64,000 nucleotides of DNA from Cladorhizidae sp. MBARI D1340-BT2 (GCA_028752905.1 JAQNBH010000282.1:186001-250000); one strand, 5' to 3'. Shown: positions 1 to 10,207, counted from the first letter of the stretch. Translations and numbers: made by a program. The notes: a model not told the origin generated them from the sequence alone.

Positions 1-552
1 CATAGATTCTCCACACTTCACTGAATAGACTTGATATATAGCTCTAAAGGTAGGCCTCTCTCTGTTCTCTCTCTTGATACCAAACATCCGTATATTCTGC
101 ATACATAGAATCACAAGATAGGTTTCTCTATGTGTTCTCTATCTTGATGCTAAACAGGTTAGCTTCATAGATTCTCCACACTTCACTGTATAAACTTGAT
201 ATATAGCTATTAAGATAGGTCTCTCCCTGTGCTCTCTGTTGATATCAAACATCCATAATATTCTGCACACTTCACTGTAATGGACTTGATATGATTCGAA
301 TGATAGGTTTCATTATGTGTTCTCTATCTTGATATTAGCCCTAATTTGGTCTATATGTTTCTCATTTTTTCCCCAAAAATCTTGTTATTTTGCCGTAAAG
401 CTCATAACTTTTCTATACTTTACACAAAAAAGAAATTTTTTCTATCACCGAATAGCCCTTCTAATTATCTGTCTTTTGTACGTGCCAAAATTTTGAGTAC
501 TCTAAGTATTAGCAAGTTATGGTGATTTGAAGTGGTAAGGTTTGCGGTCTTT
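1..552 (+). repeat. Partial monomer at left edge (subrepeats and 5' core)
   Basis: The window opens inside an 'a2' subrepeat. It continues through b2, a3 and b3 and into a core starting near 337. This core has an A instead of T just before the inverted repeat (ATTAGCCC), a TACACAAAA variant near 420, CTATCACCGAAT, and GCGGTC (G at 547) where nearly all others have GCGATC. The same marker set, apart from TACACAAAA, recurs in the cores before anchors 9300 and 20760, so these three are one subfamily. Confidence 0.9.
486..502. repeat. Adjacent perfect palindromes CAAAATTTTG / GAGTACTC
   Basis: A 10-bp and an 8-bp perfect palindrome overlap by one G in the middle of the core. Both are kept in almost all copies. 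At 40101, 41013, 45131, 46043 and 54279 an A-to-C change turns GAGTACTC into GCGTACTC and breaks the second. A protein-binding role is possible but unproven. Confidence 0.6.
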
Positions 553-601
553 CCTGGCGTTTTCCAGTTGCCAAAGCGGTGGCCTGCCAGTGAAAAACCA
601 C
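553..601 (+). repeat. GC-rich, hairpin-capable block of the core
   Basis: The 38 bases at 553-590 are 24/38 G+C in an otherwise AT-rich satellite. They can pair as CTGG (554-557) with CCAG (564-567) over a 6-base loop, or as CTGGC (554-558) with GCCAG (586-590). GTGG (579-582) can also pair with CCAC (598-601). I found one change near this block among the 66 copies (an A at 24617). Structure is inferred only from complementarity. Confidence 0.5.
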
Positions 602-718
602 TACATTTATTGATAATCTGTTGACATGTTGCAGATAAGGGCCTTCTCTATCAGTTGACAAAATCTGGGACTTTGGTCTTGTTAATTAGGGCAGTTATGA
701 ATTGTACTCTTACTTGAT

Positions 719-813
719 GCTAAACATGTTAGCTTCGTAGATTATCCACACTTCACTGAATAGACTTGATGTATAGCTATTAAGATAGGACTCTCTAAGT
801 GCTCTCTCTTGAT
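719..813 (+). repeat. Subrepeat a1 (95 bp)
   Basis: First 'a' subrepeat of the reference monomer. It starts GCTAAACATGTTAGCTTC, contains CACACTTCACTGAATAGAC and TATAGCTATTAAGATAGG, and ends in a CT-rich stretch plus CTTGAT. It has the same length as a2 and a3 and is clearly related to both. GATTATCC instead of GATTCTCC and GATGTATAG instead of GATATATAG distinguish it from its sisters. Confidence 0.85.
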
Positions 814-891
814 ACCAAACATCCATATATTCTGCACACTTCACTGTAATGGACTTGCAAGATAGGTATCTCTCAGTGTTCTCTATCTTGA
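814..891 (+). repeat. Subrepeat b1 (78 bp)
   Basis: First 'b' subrepeat: ACCAAACATCCATATATTCT, then CACACTTCACTGTAATGG, then GATAGG, a CT-rich stretch and CTATCTTGA. It shares CACTTCACTG and the CT-rich end with the 'a' subrepeats, so a and b probably come from one older unit of about 90 bp. In a subset of units CATCCATA is CATGCATA, for example in the 1100-bp units. Confidence 0.82.
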
Positions 892-986
892 GCTAAACAT
901 GTTAGCTTCATAGATTCTCCACACTTCACTGAATAGACTTGATATATAGCTCTAAAGGTAGGCCTCTCTCTGTTCTCTCTCTTGAT
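892..986 (+). repeat. Subrepeat a2 (95 bp)
   Basis: Second 'a' subrepeat, with CTCTAAAGGTAGGCC in place of CTATTAAGATAGG. A GGCCTGTCT/GGCCTCTCT alternative marks subfamilies (G at 12623, 14433, 20275, 24083, 28813, 32635, 36457, 39663, 44693, 47903, 48813, 56139 and 57049). In typical long units its middle is changed to TTCACTTCAATTAATAGAC. Confidence 0.85.
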
Positions 987-1056
987 ACCAAACATCCGTA
1001 TATTCTGCATACATAGAATCACAAGATAGGTTTCTCTATGTGTTCTCTATCTTGAT
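987..1056 (+). repeat. Subrepeat b2 (70 bp, internally deleted)
   Basis: Shortest subrepeat. Against the matching region of long units it lacks 18 bp (TTCACAGTAATGGACTTG) after CTGCATAC. It also looks like a fusion: the head comes from the long-unit b2 and the tail (ATGTGTTCTCT) from the next b, joined within GATAGGTTTCTCT. This is the site where standard and long monomers differ by a 170-bp subrepeat pair. Confidence 0.8.
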
Positions 1057-1151
1057 GCTAAACAGGTTAGCTTCATAGATTCTCCACACTTCACTGTATA
1101 AACTTGATATATAGCTATTAAGATAGGTCTCTCCCTGTGCTCTCTGTTGAT
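1057..1151 (+). repeat. Subrepeat a3 (95 bp)
   Basis: Third 'a' subrepeat, marked by AAACAGGTTAG, CTGTATAAACTTG and CTCTCCCTGTGC. Long units have CTGAATAAAC and AAGATTGG here instead of CTGTATAAAC and AAGATAGG, which makes this segment a useful marker of exchange between unit types. Confidence 0.84.
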
Positions 1152-1241
1152 ATCAAACATCCATAATATTCTGCACACTTCACTGTAATGGACTTGATAT
1201 GATTCGAATGATAGGTTTCATTATGTGTTCTCTATCTTGAT
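1152..1241 (+). repeat. Subrepeat b3 (90 bp)
   Basis: Third 'b' subrepeat. It contains CATAATATTCTGCACAC, CACTGTAATGGACTTGATA and TGATTCGAATGATAGG, and ends TTATGTGTTCTCTATCTTGAT directly before the core. It is the longest of the three standard 'b' copies and the only one with the TTCGAA palindrome. The Gs and C of that palindrome are kept in nearly all copies. Confidence 0.83.
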
Positions 1242-1244
1242 ATT

Positions 1245-1254
1245 TGCCCTAATT
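1245..1254 (+). repeat. Core left inverted repeat, TGCCCTAATT
   Basis: Left member of the pair that bounds the core. In 902-bp units a 10-bp deletion removes it. In the subfamily at 337, 9090 and 20550 its first base is A, leaving 9 bp. It is present in all other full cores. Confidence 0.75.
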
Positions 1255-1591
1255 TGGTCTATATGTTTCTCATTTTTCCCCCAAAAATCTTGTTATTTTG
1301 CCGTAAAGCTCATAACTTTTCTACACTTTACCCAAAAAAGAAATTTTTTATATCACCGGATAGCCCTTCTAATTATCTGTCTTTTGTACGTGCCAAAATT
1401 TTGAGTACTCTAAGTATTAGCAAGTTATGGTGATTTGAAGTGGTAAGGTTTGCGATCTTTCCTGGCGTTTTCCAGTTGCCAAAGCGGTGGCCTGCCAGTG
1501 AAAAACCACTACATTTATTGATAATCTGTTGACATGTTGCAGATAAGGGCCTTCTCTATCAGTTGACAAAATCTGGGACTTTGGTCTTGTT

Positions 1592-1601
1592 AATTAGGGC
1601 A
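1592..1601 (-). repeat. Core right inverted repeat, AATTAGGGCA
   Basis: Right member of the pair, the exact reverse complement of the left one. I saw no variant of this end in any of the complete copies, unlike the left end. Confidence 0.75.
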
Positions 1602-1626
1602 GTTATGAATTGTACTCTTACTTGAT
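1602..1626 (+). repeat. 25-bp linker between core and first subrepeat
   Basis: Joins the core to a1. It can be aligned with the tail of a 'b' subrepeat (TTATG, then a CT-rich stretch, then CTTGAT), so it looks like a diverged b end. That would place the core between two b tails, with the left one intact. Confidence 0.5.
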
Positions 1627-2560
1627 GCTAAACATGTTAGCTTCGTAGATTATCCACACTTCACTGAATAGACTTGATGTATAGCTATTAAGATAGGACT
1701 CTCTAAGTGCTCTCTCTTGATACCAAACATGCATATATTCTGCACACTTCACTGTAATGGACTTGCAAGATAGGTATCTCTCAGTGTTCTCTATCTTGAG
1801 CTAAACATGTTAGCTTCATAGATTCTCTTCACTTCAATTAATAGACTTGATATATAGCTCTAAAGGTAGGCCTCTCTCTGTTCTCTCTCTTGATACCAAA
1901 CATCTGTATATTCTGCATACTTCACAGTAATGGACTTGATAGAATCACAAGATAGGTTTCTCTCTGCTCTCTCTTGATGCTAAATATGTAAGCTTCATGG
2001 ATTCTCCAAACTTCATTGATATATAGCTATTAAGACAGGTCTCTCTCTGTGCTCTCTGTTGATACCAAAAACCCATTTATTATGCACACTTCACTGTAAT
2101 GGAGTTGATATGACTCGAAGGATAGGTTTCTCTATGTGTTCTCTAGAGATCTTGATGCTAAACAGGTTAGCTTCATAGATTCTCCACACTTCACTGAATA
2201 AACTTGATATATAGCTATTAAGATTGGTCTCTCCCTGTGCTCTCTGTTGATATCAAACATCCATAATATTCTGCACACTTCACTGTAATGGACTTGATAT
2301 GATTCGAATGATAGGTTTCATTATGTGTTCTCTATCTTGATATTTGCCCTAATTTGGTCTATATGTTTCTCATTTCCCCCCCCTAAAATTTTTGTTTTTG
2401 CCGTAAAGCTCATAACTTTTCTACACTTTACCCAAAAAAGATAATTTTTATATCACCGGATAGCCCTTCTAATTGTCTGTCTTTTGTACGTGCCAAAATT
2501 TTGAGTACTCTAAGTATTAGCAAGTTATGGTGATTTGAAGTGGTAAGGTTTGCGATCTTT

Positions 2561-5283
2561 CCTGGCGTTTTCCAGTTGCCAAAGCGGTGGCCTGCCAGTG
2601 AAAAACCACTACATTTATTGATAATCTGTTGACATGTTGCAGATAAGGGCCTTCTCTATCAGTTGACAAAATCTGGGACTTTGGTCTTGTTAATTAGGGC
2701 AGTTATGAATTGTACTCTTACTTGATGCTAAACATGTTAGCTTCGTAGATTATCCACACTTCACTGAATAGACTTGATGTATAGCTATTAAGATAGGACT
2801 CTCTAAGTGCTCTCTCTTGATACCAAACATCCATATATTCTGCACACTTCACTGTAATGGACTTGCAAGATAGGTATCTCTCAGTGTTCTCTATCTTGAG
2901 CTAAACATGTTAGCTTCATAGATTCTCCACACTTCACTGAATAGACTTGATATATAGCTCTAAAGGTAGGCCTCTCTCTGTTCTCTCTCTTGATACCAAA
3001 CATCCGTATATTCTGCATACATAGAATCACAACATAGGTTTCTCTATGTGTTCTCTATCTTGATGCTAAACAGGTTAGCTTCATAGATTCTCCACACTTC
3101 ACTGTATAAACTTGATATATAGCTATTAAGATAGGTCTCTCCCTGTGCTCTCTGTTGATATCAAACATCCATAATATTCTGCACACTTCACTGTAATGGA
3201 CTTGATATGATTCGAATGATAGGTTTCATTATGTGTTCTCTATCTTGATATTTGCCCTAATTTGGTCTATATGTTTCTCATTTTTTCCCCAAAAATCTTG
3301 TTATTTTGCCGTAAAGCTCATAACTTTTCTACACTTTACCCAAAAAAGAAATTTTTTATATCACCGGATAGCCCTTCTAATTATCTGTCTTTTGTACGTG
3401 CCAAAATTTTGAGTACTCTAAGTATTAGCAAGTTATGGTGATTTGAAGTGGTAAGGTTTGCGATCTTTCCTGGCGTTTTCCAGTTGCCAAAGCGGTGGCC
3501 TGCCAGTGAAAAACCACTACATTTATTGATAATCTGTTGACATGTTGCAGATAAGGGCCTTCTCTATCAGTTGACAAAATCTGGGACTTTGGTCTTGTTA
3601 ATTAGGGCAGTTATGAATTGTACTCTTACTTGATGCTAAACATGTTAGCTTCGTAGATTATCCACACTTCACTGAATAGACTTGATGTATAGCTATTAAG
3701 ATAGGACTCTCTAAGTGCTCTCTCTTGATACCAAACATCCATATATTCTGCACACTTCACTGTAATGGACTTGCAAGATAGGTATCTCTCAGTGTTCTCT
3801 ATCTTGAGCTAAACATGTTAGCTTCATAGATTCTCCACACTTCACTGAATAGACTTGATATATAGCTCTAAAGGTAGGCCTCTCTCTGTTCTCTCTCTTG
3901 ATACCAAACATCCGTATATTCTGCATACATAGAATCACAAGATAGGTTTCTCTATGTGTTCTCTATCTTGATGCTAAACAGGTTAGCTTCATAGATTCTC
4001 CACACTTCACTGTATAAACTTGATATATAGCTATTAAGATAGGTCTCTCCCTGTGCTCTCTGTTGATATCAAACATCCATAATATTCTGCACACTTCACT
4101 GTAATGGACTTGATATGATTCGAATGATAGGTTTCATTATGTGTTCTCTATCTTGATATTTGCCCTAATTTGGTCTATATGTTTCTCATTTTTTCCCCAA
4201 AAATCTTGTTATTTTGCCGTAAAGCTCATAACTTTTCTACACTTTACCCAAAAAAGAAATTTTTTATATCACCGGATAGCCCTTCTAATTATCTGTCTTT
4301 TGTACGTGCCAAAATTTTGAGTACTCTAAGTATTAGCAAGTTATGGTGATTTGAAGTGGTAAGGTTTGCGATCTTTCCTGGCGTTTTCCAGTTGCCAAAG
4401 CGGTGGCCTGCCAGTGAAAAACCACTACATTTATTGATAATCTGTTGACATGTTGCAGATAAGGGCCTTCTCTATCAGTTGACAAAATCTGGGACTTGGT
4501 CTTGTTAATTAGGGCAGTTATGAATTGTACTCTTACTTGATGCTAAACATGTTAGCTTCGTAGATTATCCACACTTCACTGAATAGACTTGATGTATAGC
4601 TATTAAGATAGGACTCTCTAAGTGCTCTCTCTTGATACCAAACATCCATATATTCTGCACACTTCACTGTAATGGACTTGCAAGATAGGTATCTCTCAGT
4701 GTTCTCTATCTTGAGCTAAACATGTTAGCTTCATAGATTCTCCACACTTCACTGAATAGACTTGATATATAGCTCTAAAGGTAGGCCTCTCTCTGTTCTC
4801 TCTCTTGATACCAAACATCCGTATATTCTGCATACATAGAATCACAAGATAGGTTTCTCTATGTGTTCTCTATCTTGATGCTAAACAGGTTAGCTTCATA
4901 GATTCTCCACACTTCACTGTATAAACTTGATATATAGCTATTAAGATAGGTCTCTCCCTGTGCTCTCTGTTGATATCAAACATCCATAATATTCTGCACA
5001 CTTCACTGTAATGGACTTGATATGATTCGAATGATAGGTTTCATTATGTGTTCTCTATCTTGATATTTGCCCTAATTTGGTCTATATGTTTCTCATTTTT
5101 TCCCCAAAAATCTTGTTATTTTGCCGTAAAGCTCATAACTTTTCTATACTTTACCCAAAAAAGAAATTTTTTCTATCACCGGATAGCTCTTCTAATTATC
5201 TGTCTTTTGTACGTGCCAAAATTTTGAGTACTCTAAGTATTAGCAAGTTATGGTGATTTGAAGTGGTAAGGTTTGCGATCTTT
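2561..5283 (+). repeat. Three standard monomers (908, 908, 907 bp)
   Basis: Anchors lie at 2561, 3469 and 4377. The first unit has CACAACATAGG (near 3031), a marker otherwise found in the 902-bp units, but with an ordinary 908-bp core. The third is one base short because GGGACTTTGG is GGGACTTGG near 4490. Its next core has TATACTTTA, CTATCACCGG and AGCTCT. Confidence 0.9.
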
Positions 5284-6383
5284 CCTGGCGTTTTCCAGTT
5301 GCCAAAGCGGTGGCCTGCCAGTGAAAAACCACTACATTTATTGATAATCTGTTGACATGTTGCAGATAAGGGCCTTCTCTATCAGTTGACAAAATCTGGG
5401 ACTTTGGTCTTGTTAATTAGGGCAGTTATGAATTGTACTCTTACTTGATGCTAAACATGTTAGCTTCGTAGATTATCCACACTTCACTGAATAGACTTGA
5501 TGTATAGCTATTAAGATAGGACTCTCTAAGTGCTCTCTCTTGATACCAAACATGCATATATTCTGCACACTTCACTGTAATGGACTTGCAAGATAGGTAT
5601 CTCTCAGTGTTCTCTATCTTGAGCTAAACATGTTAGCTTCATAGATTCTCTTCACTTCAATTAATAGACTTGATATATAGCTCTAAAGGTAGGCCTCTCT
5701 CTGTTCTCTCTCTTGATACCAAACATCTGTATATTCTGCATACTTCACAGTAATGGACTTGATAGAATCACAAGATAGGTTTCTCTCTGCTCTCTCTTGA
5801 TGCTAAATATGTAAGCTTCATGGATTCTCCAAACTTCATTGATATATAGCTATTAAGACAGGTCTCTCTCTGTGCTCTCTGTTGATACCAAAAATCCATT
5901 TATTATGCACACTTCACTGTAATGGAGTTGATATGACTCGAAGGATAGGTTTCTCTATGTGTTCTCTAGAGATCTTGATGCTAAACAGGTTAGCTTCATA
6001 GATTCTCCACACTTCACTGAATAAACTTGATATATAGCTATTAAGATTGGTCTCTCCCTGTGCTCTCTGTTGATATCAAACATCCATAATATTCTGCACA
6101 CTTCACTGTAATGGACTTGATATGATTCGAATGATAGGTTTCATTATGTGTTCTCTATCTTGATATTTGCCCTAATTTGGTCTATATGTTTCTCATTTCC
6201 CCCCCCTAAAATTTTTGTTTTTGCCGTAAAGCTCATAACTTTTCTACACTTTACCCAAAAAAGATAATTTTTATATCACCGGATAGCCCTTCTAATTGTC
6301 TGTCTTTTGTACGTGCCAAAATTTTGAGTACTCTAAGTATTAGCAAGTTATGGTGATTTGAAGTGGTAAGGTTTGCGATCTTT
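5284..6383 (+). repeat. Long 1100-bp unit L2
   Basis: Same structure as L1, with the extra 170-bp segment at 5774-5943. It has CATGCATA in b1, TTCACTTCAATTAATAG in a2 and the long-type core. It differs from L1 at AAAATCCATT (L1 has AAAACCCATT). Confidence 0.9.
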
Positions 6384-7291
6384 CCTGGCGTTTTCCAGTT
6401 GCCAAAGCGGTGGCCTGCCAGTGAAAAACCACTACATTTATTGATAATCTGTTGACATGTTGCAGATAAGGGCCTTCTCTATCAGTTGACAAAATCTGGG
6501 ACTTTGGTCTTGTTAATTAGGGCAGTTATGAATTGTACTCTTACTTGATGCTAAACATGTTAGCTTCGTAGATTATCCACACTTCACTGAATAGACTTGA
6601 TGTATAGCTATTAAGATAGGACTCTCTAAGTGCTCTCTCTTGATACCAAACATCCATATATTCTGCACACTTCACTGTAATGGACTTGCAAGATAGGTAT
6701 CTCTCAGTGTTCTCTATCTTGAGCTAAACATGTTAGCTTCATAGATTCTCCACACTTCACTGAATAGACTTGATATATAGCTCTAAAGGTAGGCCTCTCT
6801 CTGTTCTCTCTCTTGATACCAAACATCCGTATATTCTGCATACATAGAATCACAAGATAGGTTTCTCTATGTGTTCTCTATCTTGATGCTAAACAGGTTA
6901 GCTTCATAGATTCTCCACACTTCACTGTATAAACTTGATATATAGCTATTAAGATAGGTCTCTCCCTGTGCTCTCTGTTGATATCAAACATCCATAATAT
7001 TCTGCACACTTCACTGTAATGGACTTGATATGATTCGAATGATAGGTTTCATTATGTGTTCTCTATCTTGATATTTGCCCTAATTTGGTCTATATGTTTC
7101 TCATTTTTTCCCCAAAAATCTTGTTATTTTGCCGTAAAGCTCATAACTTTTCTACACTTTACCCAAAAAAGAAATTTTTTATATCACCGGATAGCCCTTC
7201 TAATTATCTGTCTTTTGTACGTGCCAAAATTTTGAGTACTCTAAGTATTAGCAAGTTATGGTGATTTGAAGTGGTAAGGTTTGCGATCTTT
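6384..7291 (+). repeat. Standard 908-bp monomer between two long units
   Basis: Ordinary unit with a T6C4 tract and TTTTTTATATC in the core. The corresponding unit in the right-hand duplicated block (17844-18751) has TATACTTTA and TTTTTTCTATC instead. That sets the left limit of the 11,460-bp offset homology. Confidence 0.9.
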
Positions 7292-8391
7292 CCTGGCGTT
7301 TTCCAGTTGCCAAAGCGGTGGCCTGCCAGTGAAAAACCACTACATTTATTGATAATCTGTTGACATGTTGCAGATAAGGGCCTTCTCTATCAGTTGACAA
7401 AATCTGGGACTTTGGTCTTGTTAATTAGGGCAGTTATGAATTGTACTCTTACTTGATGCTAAACATGTTAGCTTCGTAGATTATCCACACTTCACTGAAT
7501 AGACTTGATGTATAGCTATTAAGATAGGACTCTCTAAGTGCTCTCTCTTGATACCAAACATGCATATATTCTGCACACTTCACTGTAATGGACTTGCAAG
7601 ATAGGTATCTCTCAGTGTTCTCTATCTTGAGCTAAACATGTTAGCTTCATAGATTCTCTTCACTTCAATTAATAGACTTGATATATAGCTCTAAAGGTAG
7701 GCCTCTCTCTGTTCTCTCTCTTGATACCAAACATCTGTATATTCTGCATACTTCACAGTAATGGACTTGATAGAATCACAAGATAGGTTTCTCTCTGCTC
7801 TCTCTTGATGCTAAATATGTAAGCTTCATGGATTCTCCAAACTTCATTGATATATAGCTATTAAGACAGGTCTCTCTCTGTGCTCTCTGTTGATACCAAA
7901 AATCCATTTATTATGCACACTTCACTGTAATGGAGTTGATATGACTCGAAGGATAGGTTTCTCTATGTGTTCTCTAGAGATCTTGATGCTAAACAGGTTA
8001 GCTTCATAGATTCTCCACACTTCACTGAATAAACTTGATATATAGCTATTAAGATTGGTCTCTCCCTGTGCTCTCTGTTGATATCAAACATCCATAATAT
8101 TCTGCAAACTTCACTGTAATGGACTTGATATGATTCGAATGATAGGTTTCATTATGTGTTCTCTATCTTGATATTTGCCCTAATTTGGTCTATATGTTTC
8201 TCATTTCCCCCCCCTAAAATTTTTGTTTTTGCCGTAAAGCTCATAACTTTTCTACACTTTACCCCAAAAAGATAATTTTTATATCACCGGATAGCCCTTC
8301 TAATTGTCTGTCTTTTGTACGTGCCAAAATTTTGAGTACTCTAAGTATTAGCAAGTTATGGTGATTTGAAGTGGTAAGGTTTGCGATCTTT
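7292..8391 (+). repeat. Long 1100-bp unit L3
   Basis: Extra segment at 7782-7951. It pairs with L6 at an offset of 11,460 bp and differs from it at 8107 (CTGCAAAC) and 8275 (ACCCCAAAA). Confidence 0.9.
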
Positions 8392-10207
8392 CCTGGCGTT
8401 TTCCAGTTGCCAAAGCGGTGGCCTGCCAGTGAAAAACCACTACATTTATTGATAATCTGTTGACATGTTGCAGATAAGGGCCTTCTCTATCAGTTGACAA
8501 AATCTGGGACTTTGGTCTTGTTAATTAGGGCAGTTATGAATTGTACTCTTACTTGATGCTAAACATGTTAGCTTCGTAGATTATCCACACTTCACTGAAT
8601 AGACTTGATGTATAGCTATTAAGATAGGACTCTCTAAGTGCTCTCTCTTGATACCAAACATCCATATATTCTGCACACTTCACTGTAATGGACTTGCAAG
8701 ATAGGTATCTCTTAGTGTTCTCTATCTTGAGCTAAACATGTTAGCTTCATAGATTCTCCACACTTCACTGAATAGACTTGATATATAGCTCTAAAGGTAG
8801 GCCTCTCTCTGTTCTCTCTCTTGATACCAAACATCCGTATATTCTGCATACATAGAATCACAAGATAGGTTTCTCTATGTGTTCTCTATCTTGATGCTAA
8901 ACAGGTTAGCTTCATAGATTCTCCACACTTCACTGTATAAACTTGATATATAGCTATTAAGATAGGTCTCTCCCTGTGCTCTCTGTTGATATCAAACATC
9001 CATAATATTCTGCACACTTCACTGTAATGGACTTGATATGATTCGAATGATAGGTTTCATTATGTGTTCTCTATCTTGATATTAGCCCTAATTTGGTCTA
9101 TATGTTTCTCATTTTTTCCCCAAAAATCTTGTTATTTTGCCGTAAAGCTCATAACTTTTCTATACTTTACCCAAAAAAGAAATTTTTTCTATCACCGAAT
9201 AGCCCTTCTAATTATCTGTCTTTTGTATGTGCCAAAATTTTGAGTACTCTAAGTATTAGCAAGTTATGGTGATTTGAAGTGGTAAGGTTTGCGGTCTTTC
9301 CTGGCGTTTTCCAGTTGCCAAAGCGGTGGCCTGCCAGTGAAAAACCACTACATTTATTGATAATCTGTTGACATGTTGCAGATAAGGGCCTTCTCTATCA
9401 GTTGACAAAATCTGGGACTTTGGTCTTGTTAATTAGGGCAGTTATGAATTGTACTCTTACTTGATGCTAAACATGTTAGCTTCGTAGATTATCCACACTT
9501 CACTGAATAGACTTGATGTATAGCTATTAAGATAGGACTCTCTAAGTGCTCTCTCTTGATACCAAACATCCATTTATTCTGCACACTTCACTGTAATGGA
9601 CTTGCAAGATAGGTATCTCTCAGTGTTCTCTATCTTGAGCTAAACATGTTAGCTTCATAGATTCTCCACACTTCACTGAATAGACTTGATATATAGCTCT
9701 AAAGGTAGGCCTCTCTCTGTTCTCTCTCTTGATACCAAACATCCGTATATTCTGCATACATAGAATCACAAGATAGGTTTCTCTATGTGTTCTCTATCTT
9801 GATGCTAAACAGGTTAGCTTCATAGATTCTCCACACTTCACTGTATAAACTTGATATATAGCTATTAAGATAGGTCTCTCCCTGTGCTCTCTGTTGATAT
9901 CAAACATCCATAATATTCTGCACACTTCACTGTAATGGACTTGATATGATTCGAATGATAGGTTTCATTATGTGTTCTCTATCTTGATATTTGCCCTAAT
10001 TTGGTCTATATGTTTCTCATTTTCCCCCCAAAAATCTTGTTATTTTGCCGTAAAGCTCATAACTTTTCTATACTTTACCCAAAAAAGAAATTTTTTATAT
10101 CACCGGATAGCCCTTCTAATTATCTGTCTTTTGTACGTGCCAAAATTTTGAGTACTCTAAGTATTAGCAAGTTATGGTGATTTGAAGTGGTAAGGTTTGC
10201 GATCTTT
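8392..10207 (+). repeat. Two standard 908-bp monomers, first with GCGGTC-type core
   Basis: The first unit carries CTTAGTG (T at 8713) and leads into a core with ATTAGCCC, ACCGAATAG, TGTATGTG (T at 9228) and GCGGTC (G at 9294). The same four markers occur at 20173-20754. The second unit has a private CATTTATTC at 9574. Confidence 0.9.

Larger units (their letters stand above)
553..1460 (+). repeat. Standard 908-bp monomer (reference copy)
   Basis: This unit is used as the reference for structure. From the anchor it runs through the 3' part of a core (to 693), a linker (694-718), three a/b subrepeat pairs (719-1241) and the 5' part of the next core. The pyrimidine tract near 1272 reads T5C5, a state I did not see elsewhere. 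The length of 908 bp is the most common in the array (32 of 65 intervals). Confidence 0.93.
1245..1601 (+). repeat. 357-bp core with 10-bp terminal inverted repeats
   Basis: Non-subrepeat segment of each full monomer. It begins TGCCCTAATT and ends AATTAGGGCA, an exact 10-bp inverted repeat. In order it holds a pyrimidine tract with movable T/C boundary, an AT-rich 5' half, adjacent palindromes CAAAATTTTG and GAGTACTC, a GC-rich block at the anchor and a nearly invariant 3' part. It shows no subrepeat homology. It may be a small non-autonomous DNA element captured by the satellite, but I see no clear target-site duplication and no transposase, so this is inference. Confidence 0.75.
1461..2560 (+). 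repeat. Long 1100-bp unit L1 (four subrepeat pairs)
   Basis: Subrepeats are a1 1627-1721, b1 1722-1799, a2 1800-1894, a longer b2 1895-1978, an extra a 1979-2063, an extra b 2064-2156, a3 2157-2251 and b3 2252-2341. The extra 192 bp against the 908-bp unit is 170 bp lying between two copies of GATAGGTTTCTCT (1951 and 2121), plus 18 bp and 4 bp. The following core is the long-unit type: T3C8 then TAAAATTTTTG, AAGATAATTTTTAT and AATTGTCTG. Confidence 0.92.

Noticed and set aside
290..306. TGATTCGAATGATAGG in b3 as a Pol III B box or tRNA T-arm
   Set aside because: It resembles GGTTCGANTCC at most positions, but I found no A box at a suitable distance upstream, no acceptor or anticodon pairing and no terminator in the right place. 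A tRNA or SINE origin is not supported.
294..310. ATTCGAATGATAGGTTT as a CENP-B box
   Set aside because: The first part (TTCG, then A) fits, but the essential CGGG is GGTT here. Too many required positions fail.
961..986. CT-rich stretches as independent microsatellites
   Set aside because: They are parts of the a and b subrepeats, always in the same place and nearly the same length, so they do not form separate simple repeats.
1245..1601. Core as a complete transposon or integrated virus
   Set aside because: It is only 357 bp, without a coding region for transposase, integrase or polymerase. At most it is a non-autonomous element.
1591..1602. TTAGGG-like telomeric repeat at AATTAGGGCA
   Set aside because: A single TTAGGG per monomer as part of the inverted repeat; there is no tandem telomeric run.
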